The notes: generated by a model not told the origin, from the letters alone. Counted from the stretch's first letter, positions 34,237 to 43,953 are shown. The stretch is 64,000 nt of DNA from Streptomyces sp. NBC_01235 (GCF_035989285.1 NZ_CP108513.1:5518001-5582000), one strand, 5' to 3'. Numbers and translations are program-made.

Positions 34237-35745
34237 TCAGTCGCGTTTGCAGATGCGGTCCAGGAGGTTGGCGGTGGCGCGTTGGATGCGGGGGTCCACA
34301 TGGCCGGGGCGGTCCAGGGCCGGGGACCAGGCGAAGGTTCCGGAGGCGAAGACCAGGGCACCGGAGGGGGCGCGGTAGAGGGAGGTCTCCTGGTGGCGGA
34401 GGATGCCCTCGCTGTCGGTGTACGGGGAGTGCGCGAGGAGGATGCGATCCTCGTGGGGCGGGAGGGGCGTGCGCGGGAAGTAGCGGTCGGCCTCGCCCGC
34501 GACCAGGTCCTCGATCCCGTCGCCCTCGCGTGCGCCGGTCGCCTCCCACAGCCAGTGGGTCGCGTTGCGCACGATCAGCGGGTGCGGGTCGGGCACCCGG
34601 CCCGCGTACTGGATGCCGACCAGCTGCTGCTCGGCGCGGTCGATGTCCCGCCAGAGGACGGGCTTGCCGGGCCCCTTGCGCTTGCGGCAGGTGAGCAGAC
34701 GGCCGGGCACTCCGGACGGGGACGCCCCCAACTCCACCTGCCAGTACAGGGAGTTCGCGGACAGGAACACCAGCGAGATGCCGCTGTCGCGGGCGAGTTC
34801 CACGGTGCGGCGCATGTTCGTCGACCAGTACTCGTCGTGGCCGGGGAAGACCAGGCCGCGGTAACGGGTGGGGTCGATGTGACCGGCGTGCAGGTCGCGG
34901 GCGTCTGCGTAGGCGAGGTCGTAGCCGTAGCGCTCGGCCCAGCGGATGAAGTCGTAGGCGTGGCCGACATGGAGGGGGAGGCCGGCGCCCGCGTAGGGCC
35001 GGTCGAAGGAGACCGTGGTCGCGGCGTCGGCCTCGCCGAGAAGGCGGCCCTTCTCGTCCCAGGCGTGGTAGAGGCTGGCGCCGGTGCGGCCGTCCTCGGG
35101 GTAGAGGTTGTAGGCCTGCCAGGTGACGTCGGGAAGGACCAGGAGCAGGTCGGCGGGGTGCTGGTCGCGGACCGTGAAGGGGACGTGGGAGCGGTAGCCG
35201 TCGGCGGTGGTGAGAACGGCGACGTACGCGCCGACGTTCCAGTACGACGGCACCTGTAGGCGCCAGGAGAGCCACCAGTGGTGGCAGGAGACCGTGCGGT
35301 CGGCGGTCAGGGGCGGGGGCTGGACGATGCCGGAGAGGCGCGGGCTGGTGGTGATCTTGGCGGCGCCGTCGCCGTCGTAGTGGCCTATGCGGTAGATGTC
35401 GACGCTGAATTCCTGCGGCGGGTCGACCGTGACGTGGAAGTCGACGGCGTCGCCGGGGGCGACGGCACCGGTGGAGATGAAGCCCTTGATCTGGCGGCCG
35501 ACGTCGTCGGCGGAGCGAGGGCCGCCTGCCGCGGTCCGGGGGGCGGGGACGCGGGGGGTGCCCCGGCGGGTGGGGGCGGGGGCCTGGTCCACGTACCAGG
35601 GGACGACGTGGCCGGTGTCGTCGAAATACGTCTCGCTGCCGCGCAGCCACGGGACGGGGCCCTGCCCGAAGGGGTCCGTCACGGCGTGGGCCAGCGCTCC
35701 CGACTCCCATCGGCGGATGTGCTCCGGTCCTGGTCCGGGTCCCAT
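34237..35745 (-). CDS. N,N-dimethylformamidase beta-subunit-like protein
   Basis: The 502-residue protein has no signal peptide or membrane segment. Its central and C-terminal parts match the large-subunit domain of N,N-dimethylformamidase as found in many actinobacteria: RIGHYDGDGAAKI, LLVLPDVTWQAYNLYPEDG, LVFPGHDEYWSTNMR. That domain is often present in proteins of unknown substrate, so hydrolysis of formamides is only a family hint. An N-terminal Ig-like/beta region precedes it. GGAGGGGAG lies ahead of the ATG. It stands alone between purC and a repeat-rich membrane protein. Confidence 0.8.
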   Translation of the reverse strand: MGPGPGPEHIRRWESGALAHAVTDPFGQGPVPWLRGSETYFDDTGHVVPWYVDQAPAPTRRGTPRVPAPRTAAGGPRSADDVGRQIKGFISTGAVAPGDAVDFHVTVDPPQEFSVDIYRIGHYDGDGAAKITTSPRLSGIVQPPPLTADRTVSCHHWWLSWRLQVPSYWNVGAYVAVLTTADGYRSHVPFTVRDQHPADLLLVLPDVTWQAYNLYPEDGRTGASLYHAWDEKGRLLGEADAATTVSFDRPYAGAGLPLHVGHAYDFIRWAERYGYDLAYADARDLHAGHIDPTRYRGLVFPGHDEYWSTNMRRTVELARDSGISLVFLSANSLYWQVELGASPSGVPGRLLTCRKRKGPGKPVLWRDIDRAEQQLVGIQYAGRVPDPHPLIVRNATHWLWEATGAREGDGIEDLVAGEADRYFPRTPLPPHEDRILLAHSPYTDSEGILRHQETSLYRAPSGALVFASGTFAWSPALDRPGHVDPRIQRATANLLDRICKRD

Positions 35746-36057
35746 GGTGCTCCCCTCCCTTGTGCCCCCGCGATGGTTCGTGCGTACGTGACGGCCGTGC
35801 GCGCTGTCCTATGTCGCATGTCCTATGTCGCAAGCCCTTGCCATGGGCCGTATCGGTCCCAGCACATCACATAACGCGCGCAGACAGTCACTATTCGTTG
35901 CGAATTGGCCAAAAGTGGAATCTGGTGCTCCGTTAGGTATTCGCTGGTGCTTCGGCGGGGGCGGGCGGGGGGCGGCGCGTGTGGGCACGGGTGCGGGCAG
36001 GGTGCGGGCGGGCGGACACGTGCGCGGGCAGCGGTGTGGCTTCGCGGTGCGTCGCGC
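35746..36057. other. Intergenic region with AT-rich promoter patch
   Basis: These 312 bases lie between the start of the dimethylformamidase-like gene and the end of the next leftward gene. The AT-rich stretch at 35870-35945 is the probable promoter area. The rest is GC-rich without a clear terminator or gene. Confidence 0.35.
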
Positions 36058-38583
36058 TCAGCCGAGCCGTACCGGCTTCTCCGGGCGTATGCCCAGCTCC
36101 ACGAGCCAGGTGCGCAGGGGGATCGCGTCGCCGTCCTCGACGAGGCTGAGGACGCGGGGGGCCAGGTCGGCCACACGTTCGCCGTCGACCAGGAGGGTCG
36201 GTCCGTCGAGCCAGTCGAGGCCCGGGGTCGCGCCGACTGTGTCCATCGCGGCGCAGCAGACCATCGCCGTGACGTGGTCGGCGAGCAACTCGCGGTCGGT
36301 GCGCGGGGGCTGGAGTGGGAACAGGGGGAGCGCGTCGTCGTCCCAGAGGGCCATGTCGGGGCCCTGCCCGGGCAGCGGGGGGCCCGTCGGAGCGGGGGGC
36401 GCGGCTGCGTCGGCCACAGCCTCCTCCCGACCGACCTCGACACCGAGCCGAGCGGCCAGGGCGGCGCTGCGGGGGTTGGCGGGCGGGGGGTCCTCGCCGT
36501 CGGCGGTGAAGTCGGGGTCGGCTGAGGCGTGGGACGCCGCCGGGGCGGGGGTGGCGGGACATCCCTCCGGGGCAGGAGTGGCTGATGTTCCTGCGGGGGC
36601 GGATGGGGCGGAGCGGAAGGACGTCGGTCCGGATTCGGGAGCGGAGGGAGTGCTCGGCCACTCCGTCAGCGGGGGTGTGAGGGTCGGAGGGGTCGCGTTC
36701 GCCGGACGAGGCGCGTTGGTCAGGCGGGAGCCGCCTGCCGACTCGGGGTGGCCCCCCGACTCGGGATGGTCCGCCGACTCGGGATGGTCCGCCGACTGGG
36801 GTCGGCCCGTCGGATGGAGCGGGCCCGTCGGATGGAGCGGGTCCGCCGACTGGGGCGGGTCCGACGGGGCGGCCGGGTCCGGGGGGACAACCATGTCTGT
36901 CGGGTACGGCGTGCCCGTCGGGCACGGTGTGTCCGTCCGGGGGGCCGTGCCCGTCGGGCACGGTGTGTCCGTCCGGGGGGCCGTGCCCGTCGGGCACGGT
37001 GTGTCCGTCCGGGGGGCCGTGCCCGTCGGGCACGGTGTGTCCGTCCGGGGGGCCGTGCCCGTCGGACAGCGGGTTTCCATGGGAGCGGCCGCGTCCGTCG
37101 GACAGGCTATGTCCGCGACGTGGGCCCCGCCCGCCACCTGGGTCCCGTCCGGGGCGTGGGTCCCGTCCGGGGCGTGGGTCCCGTCCGGGGCGTGGGTCCC
37201 GTCCGGGGCGTGGGTCCCGTCCGGGGCGTGGGTCCCGTCCGGGGCGTGGGTCCCGTCGGGGGCGTGGGGCTCCGCCGCCTGGGGCCTGTCCGTCAGGTGG
37301 TCCAGGACTCGGGCCAGGGTGGGGCCACCGGGGTGGGTGGTGGTCGTGGGGTCGGGAGTGCGGCGGACGCCGAGGGCGTCGAGGACGCGGTGGAGCCGGG
37401 CCGCGTCGGTGCGCCACTTGCGGTCGACGACCTCGTCCGGGTAGTCCTCCCAGGCCACCGGCGACCAGTCCGGGCCGGGCTCCGCGGGCCCACCGTGGAA
37501 GAGGCGGGCGGCGAGCAGCGAGGCGGCCTCGTCGATGCTGCCGGGCTCCTCGAGCAGGTCACAGGCGGGCCGCTCACCGAGGCGGGAGGCGAAGCCCTCG
37601 GCCAGGCGGTCGCGTCGGGACAGTTCGGTGAGGGCGGCGACGACTCCCGCGTCCAGCCGGGAGGGCCAGCGGCCCATCCGCCAGGCGGGCAGCGCCACGC
37701 GCGTCAGGAGCCGGTCCCAGCCCGCGTACGCCAGGCCCACCTGCTCCTGGGCGACGATCCGCAGCCCGTAATCCACAGCCTGTGCGCGCTCGGCCGCCGC
37801 GGCGGCCACGCCCCGCTCCATCTCCGCGGCGTGGACCTGGCAGCCGCGCAGCATCAGACGCGCGGCCCAGCCGATGCCCGAGCAGGCCGGGCGGAGCACG
37901 GGATACCGGTTGCCCCGGTAGGCGCAGCCGGCCACCGCGGCGTCCAGTCCGCGCACGAAGCGCCGGGCGGCCGCTATGTCGGGGTGCGCGGAAGGTCCCG
38001 TACCGGCGACGACCGGGGCGAGGACGGCGCGCAGCTCGCCGACGCGCATCCACCACAGGAACGGGGAGCCGATGACGAGGACCGGCGCCGCTGTCGTACG
38101 ACGGTGGAGGGGGCCGTGGAAGCCGCCCGGGCCGGCTATCTCGTCACCGTCGCGGGGCGGGGGCGGGCCGTGGCCCGGGTGCGTGCGGTCCTCCAGCCAG
38201 CTGTCGCAGTCCGGGGTGAGCGCTATCGCGGAGGGCGCCGGAACGTCGAGGCGGTCGGCGAGATCACGGACCAGCCGGTACAGGTCGGGGGCCGACTCCT
38301 CGGCGATCGCGACCGTGGGACTGACGGCGGGCCGGGCCCGCGCCACGACCAGGCCGACGACTCCGGCGGCGAGCAGCACGACGGCCGCGACGACGGAGAT
38401 GGCCCAGCGGGCGGCGCCCCAGCCCTGGCCAACGAAATGCCCGGTGGAACCGCCCGCGAGCAGGATCACCGCGGCTGCCGCGGGCAGCAGTGCGACGGCG
38501 AGCGCCCGGCTGCGGATGCGCAGCACGGCAAGCGCCCTGGCACGCGCGGCCTGTGCGCCCATCTCCACACCCATACCGGTCAC
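36058..38583 (-). CDS. Repeat-rich two-helix membrane protein of unknown function
   Basis: The 841-residue protein begins with two membrane helices (about residues 28-47 and 60-82). A roughly 320-residue soluble domain follows that vaguely recalls peptidase M48 proteins in layout (RVGELRAVLAPVVAG) but lacks HExxH. The middle (about 437-590) is low complexity encoded by tandem DNA repeats: seven HAPDGT units and four CPTGTAPRTDTP units. A conserved-looking C-terminal domain of about 130 residues ends it. The GTG at 38583 follows GAGG at 8 nt. The protein is probably envelope-associated; no function is assigned. Confidence 0.75.
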   Translation of the reverse strand: MTGMGVEMGAQAARARALAVLRIRSRALAVALLPAAAAVILLAGGSTGHFVGQGWGAARWAISVVAAVVLLAAGVVGLVVARARPAVSPTVAIAEESAPDLYRLVRDLADRLDVPAPSAIALTPDCDSWLEDRTHPGHGPPPPRDGDEIAGPGGFHGPLHRRTTAAPVLVIGSPFLWWMRVGELRAVLAPVVAGTGPSAHPDIAAARRFVRGLDAAVAGCAYRGNRYPVLRPACSGIGWAARLMLRGCQVHAAEMERGVAAAAAERAQAVDYGLRIVAQEQVGLAYAGWDRLLTRVALPAWRMGRWPSRLDAGVVAALTELSRRDRLAEGFASRLGERPACDLLEEPGSIDEAASLLAARLFHGGPAEPGPDWSPVAWEDYPDEVVDRKWRTDAARLHRVLDALGVRRTPDPTTTTHPGGPTLARVLDHLTDRPQAAEPHAPDGTHAPDGTHAPDGTHAPDGTHAPDGTHAPDGTHAPDGTQVAGGAHVADIACPTDAAAPMETRCPTGTAPRTDTPCPTGTAPRTDTPCPTGTAPRTDTPCPTGTAPRTDTPCPTGTPYPTDMVVPPDPAAPSDPPQSADPLHPTGPLHPTGRPQSADHPESADHPESGGHPESAGGSRLTNAPRPANATPPTLTPPLTEWPSTPSAPESGPTSFRSAPSAPAGTSATPAPEGCPATPAPAASHASADPDFTADGEDPPPANPRSAALAARLGVEVGREEAVADAAAPPAPTGPPLPGQGPDMALWDDDALPLFPLQPPRTDRELLADHVTAMVCCAAMDTVGATPGLDWLDGPTLLVDGERVADLAPRVLSLVEDGDAIPLRTWLVELGIRPEKPVRLG
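36911..37073. repeat. In-frame 36-bp tandem repeat (4.5 units)
   Basis: The unit GTGCCCGTCGGGCACGGTGT plus 16 more bases repeats at 36911, 36947, 36983 and 37019, then partially. On the coding (minus) strand it gives 12-residue Pro/Thr units containing a Cys. The copies are nearly identical, which implies recent expansion. Confidence 0.9.
37142..37267. repeat. In-frame 18-bp tandem repeat (7 units)
   Basis: GTCCCGTCCGGGGCGTGG repeats seven times, with only the last unit altered. It encodes HAPDGT on the minus strand. Multiples of three keep the frame, so length changes would be tolerated. Confidence 0.9.
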
Positions 38584-38931
38584 GACCGGACCTCACCCCC
38601 TCCCTGCAGTCCTGTTTCCCCCGGCTGTCTTCGCAGTGCTCACTCCCCCACTGTGGCACCGACCACTGACATCGCAATGCCGGTGGGCCAAGTGCCGGAA
38701 CGAGTACCGGGACGCTTGCGCCGCACCCTAGTTGGCGCTCCGGCCCCCGTCAGCCGGATAGCTCAGCGCTCACTCGATGGAATGGCCTTGGGGAAAGGTG
38801 AACGACTGTGGGCAACGATCAGGCCCCGGGTTCCATGGGCCCTCCGTGAGGAGTTCCATGAGGCCCGGGGCCTGGGAGATATCTGCTGAGACGCGCGTGA
38901 CGCGCCCGCCGGTGCGTATGCGGGACGCGTG
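38584..38931. other. Intergenic region downstream of purD
   Basis: This region lies between the start of the repeat-rich membrane protein and the end of purD. It contains a long inverted repeat (AGGCCCCGGG / CCCGGGGCCT, 38821-38873) that is the likely purD terminator, and moderately AT-rich sequence near 38630-38690 that may hold a promoter. No gene was found. Confidence 0.45.
38821..38873 (-). terminator. Candidate purD terminator (long inverted repeat)
   Basis: Ten-bp arms AGGCCCCGGG and CCCGGGGCCT enclose about 33 bases that contain a second TTCCATG repeat. It lies 59 bases beyond the purD stop codon. Confidence 0.5.
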
Positions 38932-40218
38932 TTACGCGCCCGCCGCCGCCTTCGCAGCGATGTCCGTACGGTGCTGGGAACCGTCGAGACCGATGCGCGC
39001 GACCGCTTTGTACGCGCGCTCGCGGGCCTCGGCGAGGTCGGTGCCGGTCGCGGTGACGGACAGCACACGGCCACCGGCGCTGACGACCGTCTCGTCGTCG
39101 TACTTCGTCCCGGCGTGCAGGACGTACGCGTGCGGGGCGTCTTCGGCGGCCACCTCGGCGAGGCCGGTGATCGGGTCGCCGGTGCGCGGGGTGCCGGGGT
39201 AGTTGTGCGAGGCGATGACGACGGTGACGGCCGAGTCGTCGCTCCAGCGCAGGGGCGGCAGGTCGGCGAGGTCGCCGGTGGCCGCGGCCTTCAGCACTCC
39301 GGCCAGCGGGGTCTTCAGGCGGGCCAGGACGACCTGCGTCTCCGGGTCGCCGAAGCGAGCGTTGAACTCGATGACACGGACCCCGCGGCCGGTGATCGCG
39401 AGGCCGGCGTAGAGCAGGCCGGAGAAGGGGGTGCCGCGGCGGCGCATCTCGTCGACGGTCGGCTGGAGAACGGTCTCCAGGATCTCCTCGACCAGCTTCG
39501 GGTCGGCCCAGGGCAGCGGCGAGTAGGCGCCCATGCCGCCCGTGTTCGGGCCCTCGTCGCCGTCGAGCGCGCGCTTGAAGTCCTGGGCGGGCTGGAGCGG
39601 GACGACGGTCTCGCCGTCGGTGATCGCGAAGAGGGAGACCTCCGGGCCGTCGAGGAACTCCTCGATGACGACCCTCCCCCGCTGCCCGGACGGCGCGGGA
39701 GGTGCCCCCACACAGGCGGCCGCGTGCGCCGCGGCGGACTCCAGGTCGTCCGTGACGACGACGCCCTTGCCGGCGGCCAGACCGTCGTCCTTGACGACGT
39801 ACGGCGCACCGAAGGCGTCGAGGGCCTCGGCGACCTCCTCGGGGGTGGTGCAGACGTAGGAGCGGCCGGTCGGCACGCCGGCCGCGGCCATCACGTCCTT
39901 GGCGAACGCCTTGGAGCCCTCCAGCTGGGCGGCCTCCTTCGAGGGGCCGAACACCGGGATGCCCGCCTCGCGCACGGCGTCGGCGACCCCCGCGACCAGG
40001 GGCGCCTCCGGGCCCACGACGACCAGCTCGGCGCCGAGCTCGACGGCCAGCGCGGACACGGCCTTGCCGTCGAGGGCGTCGACCTGGTGCAGCTCGGCGA
40101 CCTCGGCGATGCCGGCGTTGCCGGGGGCGCAGTGCAGCGCGGTGACGGCGGGGTCGAGGGACAGTGAGCGGCACAGGGCGTGTTCGCGGGCGCCGCTGCC
40201 GATGACGAGGACGTTCAC
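38932..40218 (-). CDS. purD: Phosphoribosylamine-glycine ligase (GAR synthetase)
   Basis: The 428-residue ATP-grasp ligase makes GAR from phosphoribosylamine and glycine. It starts [19 protein letters not shown] and has [36 protein letters not shown], and [12 protein letters not shown], all typical. About twelve residues around position 175 ([12 protein letters not shown]) look foreign and coincide with a palindromic DNA element. The surrounding ATP-grasp core is intact, so the enzyme should work. The GTG start at 40218 is 96 bases from the end of dnaX. Confidence 0.95.
   Translation of the reverse strand: MNVLVIGSGAREHALCRSLSLDPAVTALHCAPGNAGIAEVAELHQVDALDGKAVSALAVELGAELVVVGPEAPLVAGVADAVREAGIPVFGPSKEAAQLEGSKAFAKDVMAAAGVPTGRSYVCTTPEEVAEALDAFGAPYVVKDDGLAAGKGVVVTDDLESAAAHAAACVGAPPAPSGQRGRVVIEEFLDGPEVSLFAITDGETVVPLQPAQDFKRALDGDEGPNTGGMGAYSPLPWADPKLVEEILETVLQPTVDEMRRRGTPFSGLLYAGLAITGRGVRVIEFNARFGDPETQVVLARLKTPLAGVLKAAATGDLADLPPLRWSDDSAVTVVIASHNYPGTPRTGDPITGLAEVAAEDAPHAYVLHAGTKYDDETVVSAGGRVLSVTATGTDLAEARERAYKAVARIGLDGSQHRTDIAAKAAAGA
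39672..39711. repeat. Short palindromic element inside purD
   Basis: CCCTCCCCCGCTGCCC, a small loop and GCGCGGGAGGTGCCCCCAC resemble the widespread Streptomyces element with CTCCCCC...GGGAGGTGCCCCCA. It sits in frame in purD, adding about 13 residues in a surface loop. A related copy lies at 44763-44804. Confidence 0.5.
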
Positions 40219-40314
40219 GGGGTCAGCCTAACCGGCCGGGGCCGGGGCGCTTTGTGCGGGCTTCCGAAGGCCGGGGCGCGGAGACACTGTGTGTTCCTCC
40301 AAACGGCCCGGGTG

Positions 40315-42714
40315 TCATTCGTTGGTGAACTCCTCCACCACCGTCGCTCCCAGTTCGCGCACGATCAGTTCGTAGCCCGAGAGGGCCGACTCGTTGAGGT
40401 CCGGGTCGTCGTCCTCGGGAGTGTCGTCCTCGGGGGCCACCGGCTCCGGAGCGGGAGGACGGGGCGGGGCAGGGGCGGGGGCCGCGGGGGCGGAGGCCGA
40501 CGACGCCGACTGGGGCGTGTGCTGGGCGGGAGGGGCCGGGGGGGCGGCCGTGGCCATGGCCGAAGGGGCCGTCGTACCGCCACCGCCGTAGCCGCCGGCG
40601 CCGCCGGGATTGCCGTAGCCACCGGCGTTACCCGGGTTGCCGTAGCCACCCGGGGCGCCGCCACCGGGGCCACTGCCACCGCCGCCGAAACCGCCGGGCG
40701 GCGGGGGTGCGGAGCCGCCGGACGGGTCGATGATCGCGTCGATCTTCCACTGGACGCTGAACTGCTCGGACAGCGCCTGTCGCAGCACCTCCTCGCTGCC
40801 GCTGCTCGCGAAGTTGTCGCGGGCGCCGGCGCTGGCGAAGCCGAGCTGGAGGGTCGTGCCGTCGAAACCCGCGACGTGGGCGTTCTGACTGAGCAGGATC
40901 CAGGTGAAGCGGCGACGGTTCTTGACCGCCTCAAGGATGTTCGGCCAGAGCATGCGCGGGTCGAGGCCGCCGGACGGGGGCGCGTACGCGGAAGCAGCGG
41001 CGGGCGCGGGGGATGCCGCCTGGGCGGCAGCAGAGGGTCCGGCCGGGGCTCCGGCCGACGGTGAGGCGGGTGTCGTCGGCGGGCGTCCGCCCCCGCCCGC
41101 GGGCGCGGCGGTCGGCCAGCCGCCGGGCCGACGCCCACTGCCCGCCGCGGTGGGGGTGGGCCAGGCACCGGGAGCGGGCTGGGCGGGGGCCTGCGGGGGC
41201 GCGGCGGGAGCCTCGTCCGCGGGCGGGGCCGCTGCGGGAGCGGGGGTGTGTGCCGGGGGGGCCGGGGGCGGAGCGACGGGCGGCTGGACAGGCGCCGACG
41301 CGGCCGCCGCAGCCGCAGCCGCACCCCCGGCCTGCCCCGGTGCCTGCCCGGGGCTCTGCCCCTGGCCCTGCCCCGGTCCCTGTCCGCGTACCGCCGCGCG
41401 GGCCGCCGCAGCTCCGCCACCAGGCGGAATGGGCGCGCCTCCGGCCACGGCGGAGCCGCCGTGCGCGTCCGGCCCGGGCACGTACCCCATCGCGGGCATC
41501 GCGGGCACGGAGGGCATCGCGGGTGCGCCCTGCATACCGCCGCCCGGCGAGAAGTTCACGCCGCGTTCGATGCGGTCGAGGCGGGCCATGACGGACCGCT
41601 CGTCTCCATAGGCGGCGGGCAGCATCACCCGCGCGCAGATCAGCTCGAGCTGGAGACGGGGCGAGGTGGCGCCGCGCATCTCGGTGAGGCCCTCGTTGAC
41701 CAGGTCGGCGGCACGGCTGAGCTCGGCGGCACCGAAGACGCCGGCCTGGGCCTGCATCCGCTCGATGACGTCGACCGGGGCGTCGATGAGCCCCTTCTCG
41801 GCGGCGTCGGGAACGGCGGCGAGGATGACGAGGTCGCGCAGCCGCTCCAGCAGGTCGGCGACGAAGCGGCGCGGGTCGTTGCCCCCCTCGATGATCCGGT
41901 CGACGACCTCGAACGCGGCGGCACCGTCACCGGTGGCGAAGGCCTCGACGACGGAGTCGAGCAGCGAGCCCTCCGTGTAGCCGAGCAGGGAGGTGGCCAT
42001 GGCATACGTCACACCGGCGTCGCTCGCGCCCGCGAGGAGCTGGTCCATGACGGACATGGAGTCACGCACGGACCCCGCACCGGAACGCACGACGAGCGGC
42101 AGCACGCCGTCCTCGACGGGAATGCCTTCCTTCTGGCACACCTCGCCGAGGTACTCCCTCAACGTTCCCGGCGGCACGAGCCGGAAAGGATAGTGATGGG
42201 TCCGCGACCGGATGGTCCCGATGACCTTCTCCGGCTCCGTGGTCGCGAAGATGAACTTCAGATGCTCCGGCGGCTCCTCGACGACCTTGAGGAGCGCGTT
42301 GAAACCGGCCGACGTGACCATGTGGGCCTCGTCGATGATGTAGATCTTGTAGCGGCTTCCGGCGGGCCCGAAGAAGGCCTTCTCCCGCAGGTCACGGGCG
42401 TCGTCCACACCACCGTGGGAGGCGGCGTCGATCTCGATGACGTCGATGGAACCGGGCCCGTTGCGCGCGAGATCGCGGCAGGACTGGCACTCCCCGCAGG
42501 GGGTCGGCGTGGGCCCCTGCTCGCAGTTCAGGCACCTGGCCAGAATCCGCGCGCTGGTGGTCTTCCCGCACCCACGCGGCCCGCTGAACAGGTACGCGTG
42601 ATTGACCCGGTTGTTCCGCAGCGCCTGCTGCAGCGGGTCGGTGACATGCTCCTGCCCGATGACCTCGGCGAACGACTCCGGGCGATAGCGGCGGTACAGC
42701 GCGAGAGACGACAC
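40315..42714 (-). CDS. dnaX: DNA polymerase III subunits gamma/tau
   Basis: The 799-residue protein is the clamp-loader ATPase. The N-terminus SSLALYRRYRPESFAEVIGQ is followed by Walker A SGPRGCGKTTSA, a zinc-binding cluster CLNCEQGPTPTPCGECQSC, Walker B IYIIDEAH and sensor-1 ATTEPEKV. After about residue 380 comes a 350-residue Pro/Ala/Gly/Gln linker and a tau-type C-terminal domain. The GTG at 42714 matches the family start; 58 more codons are open upstream but overlap the non-coding region next to ffs. No slippery heptamer for a gamma frameshift was seen. Confidence 0.95.
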   Translation of the reverse strand: MSSLALYRRYRPESFAEVIGQEHVTDPLQQALRNNRVNHAYLFSGPRGCGKTTSARILARCLNCEQGPTPTPCGECQSCRDLARNGPGSIDVIEIDAASHGGVDDARDLREKAFFGPAGSRYKIYIIDEAHMVTSAGFNALLKVVEEPPEHLKFIFATTEPEKVIGTIRSRTHHYPFRLVPPGTLREYLGEVCQKEGIPVEDGVLPLVVRSGAGSVRDSMSVMDQLLAGASDAGVTYAMATSLLGYTEGSLLDSVVEAFATGDGAAAFEVVDRIIEGGNDPRRFVADLLERLRDLVILAAVPDAAEKGLIDAPVDVIERMQAQAGVFGAAELSRAADLVNEGLTEMRGATSPRLQLELICARVMLPAAYGDERSVMARLDRIERGVNFSPGGGMQGAPAMPSVPAMPAMGYVPGPDAHGGSAVAGGAPIPPGGGAAAARAAVRGQGPGQGQGQSPGQAPGQAGGAAAAAAAASAPVQPPVAPPPAPPAHTPAPAAAPPADEAPAAPPQAPAQPAPGAWPTPTAAGSGRRPGGWPTAAPAGGGGRPPTTPASPSAGAPAGPSAAAQAASPAPAAASAYAPPSGGLDPRMLWPNILEAVKNRRRFTWILLSQNAHVAGFDGTTLQLGFASAGARDNFASSGSEEVLRQALSEQFSVQWKIDAIIDPSGGSAPPPPGGFGGGGSGPGGGAPGGYGNPGNAGGYGNPGGAGGYGGGGTTAPSAMATAAPPAPPAQHTPQSASSASAPAAPAPAPPRPPAPEPVAPEDDTPEDDDPDLNESALSGYELIVRELGATVVEEFTNE

Positions 42715-42860
42715 GCATACGAGGTTATAGGCGACCACTGACATCGGGCCCCACGCACGCCCCCTCGCCACGGGCCACAGGCCGCCGACACCGGCCCACC
42801 GACCTCCGGCCGCGGATCTCGGCCACCGGCCGCCCCGACCCCGGCCCCCGGGAAACGCAA

Positions 42861-42950
42861 GCGCCCCCCACGCACCCGCCAGAGCCAACCTACCCTTGCT
42901 GCCTTCCGGCCCTGGGGGAGTTCAGTCAGATAGCGCCGCGTGAGGGGCTT
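42861..42950 (-). ncRNA. ffs: Small signal recognition particle RNA (4.5S)
   Basis: Read leftwards, the apical domain contains CCAGGGCCGGAAGGCAGCAAGG, given here as the block at 42893-42914: the GGAA/AGCA Ffh-binding loop of bacterial SRP RNA. The ends pair as GCCCCTCACGC with GCGTGGGGGGC. The gene lies between dnaX and tRNA-Ser, its usual place in Streptomyces. Confidence 0.9.
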
Positions 42951-43022
42951 CGCACAGGCTACAGGATCTGAGCGGGGGGAACGAGTTCGCGAGCACTCCT
43001 CAACGTCTTGTATTGTTTGCGG

Positions 43023-43108
43023 CGGAGGATTCGCCTAGAGGCCTAGGGCGCACGCTTGGAAAGCGTGTTGGGGGCAACCCCTCACGAGTTCGAATCTCGT
43101 ATCCTCCG
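43023..43108 (+). tRNA. tRNA-Ser (GGA)
   Basis: The 86-nt class-II tRNA has acceptor GGAGGAT/ATCCTCC, anticodon arm CACGC-TTGGAAA-GCGTG, a long variable arm (TTGGGGGCAACCCCTC) and T-loop TTCGAAT. CCA is encoded at 43109-43111. Accessory genes begin right after it. Confidence 0.95.
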
Positions 43109-43128
43109 CCAGTGCCTCACCGGGCACG

Positions 43129-43170
43129 ATGTCGAAGGGCCCCACCGCTCGCGGTGGGGCCCTTCGACAT
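43129..43170. terminator. Very strong bidirectional terminator after tRNA-Ser
   Basis: A perfect 20-bp stem (ATGTCGAAGGGCCCCACCGC) has a two-base nominal loop between tRNA-Ser and the converging methyltransferase pseudogene. Confidence 0.88.
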
Positions 43171-43815
43171 GCGTGGTCTCAGTTGTCGCCGCGGCAGACC
43201 GCCCTCCTCGAAGGCGTGGACCTCCTGAAGGTTCCAGCCCTCGCCGAGCTGGTCGACCAAGCCGCGGGGAAGAAGTGGACGGCGAAGCGGCCGTGCTCCC
43301 AGATGTCGTCACCGTGCCCCGTACCGGCCCGGTAGGGCGCGTCCCCGGTGTGCCGGACCGTGTAGACGAAAGCACCGCCCGGCCGCAGCACCCGGCGGAC
43401 CTCGGCGACCAGGGCGTGGATCTCCTGGGTGGAGAGCGCCATGCACAGCAACACGTGAGCGGAGACGGCGTCCACCGAGGCATCCGGGAGCGGGAGGCCG
43501 GCGGACGTCCTGCACCTGAGTGGTGACCCGTTCGGCGACGCCCTGAGCGTGGGCGGCCTCGCGCAGCTGTTCCAGGCCGACCGGGCTGAAGCCGGTGGCC
43601 GGCACGGTGAAGCCCTCGCGGGCGAAGAACAGGGCATCGCGGTCGTGCCCGGCGCCCAGCTCCAGAACTGCACGGGCGCCGGCGGCCCGGAACACCTCGG
43701 CAGCGTGGACGGCCGGTTCGGACGGCTCCTCGCCGCACATGCCGGGGTGCTCGCCGTATGTCTGCTGCCCATGCTCGCGCTGGGCTTCGGTCGGCTCCCG
43801 CTCGTGCTCCGACAT
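43171..43815 (-). pseudogene. Class-I SAM-dependent methyltransferase, frameshifted
   Basis: The ATG at 43815 follows GAGAAGGG and opens a methyltransferase reading through motif I (AVLELGAGHDRDALFFAREG). A one-base deletion near 43510 moves the match to another frame (LPLPDASVDAVSAHVLLCMA; VRRVLRPGGAFVYTVRHTGD). A second near 43267 moves it again for the C-terminal part (LVDQLGEGWNLQEVHAFEEG). All three segments together make one complete 200-residue protein. It is therefore a pseudogene by two single-base losses, or the sequence has two local errors. Confidence 0.8.
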
Positions 43816-43953
43816 GCCGACGCCCTTCTCACTCACCACCCGCGCCAGCGGTGGAATCCGTATCTGCTCAGCAGGAGGAGTCGCCCCCCATCCCCGTGAT
43901 CGCCCGTACGACGGCCGGGAAGCATCGAATCGGCCGAGCACTACCGTGGATCC

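Noticed and set aside
40315..42714. Programmed frameshift in dnaX making gamma
   Set aside because: No A6-type slippery heptamer or downstream hairpin was found near the ATPase/linker boundary.
42715..42888. N-terminal extension of dnaX by 58 codons
   Set aside because: The family starts at SSLALYRRYRPE; the extension is Gly/Arg/Trp-rich and borders the ffs RNA.
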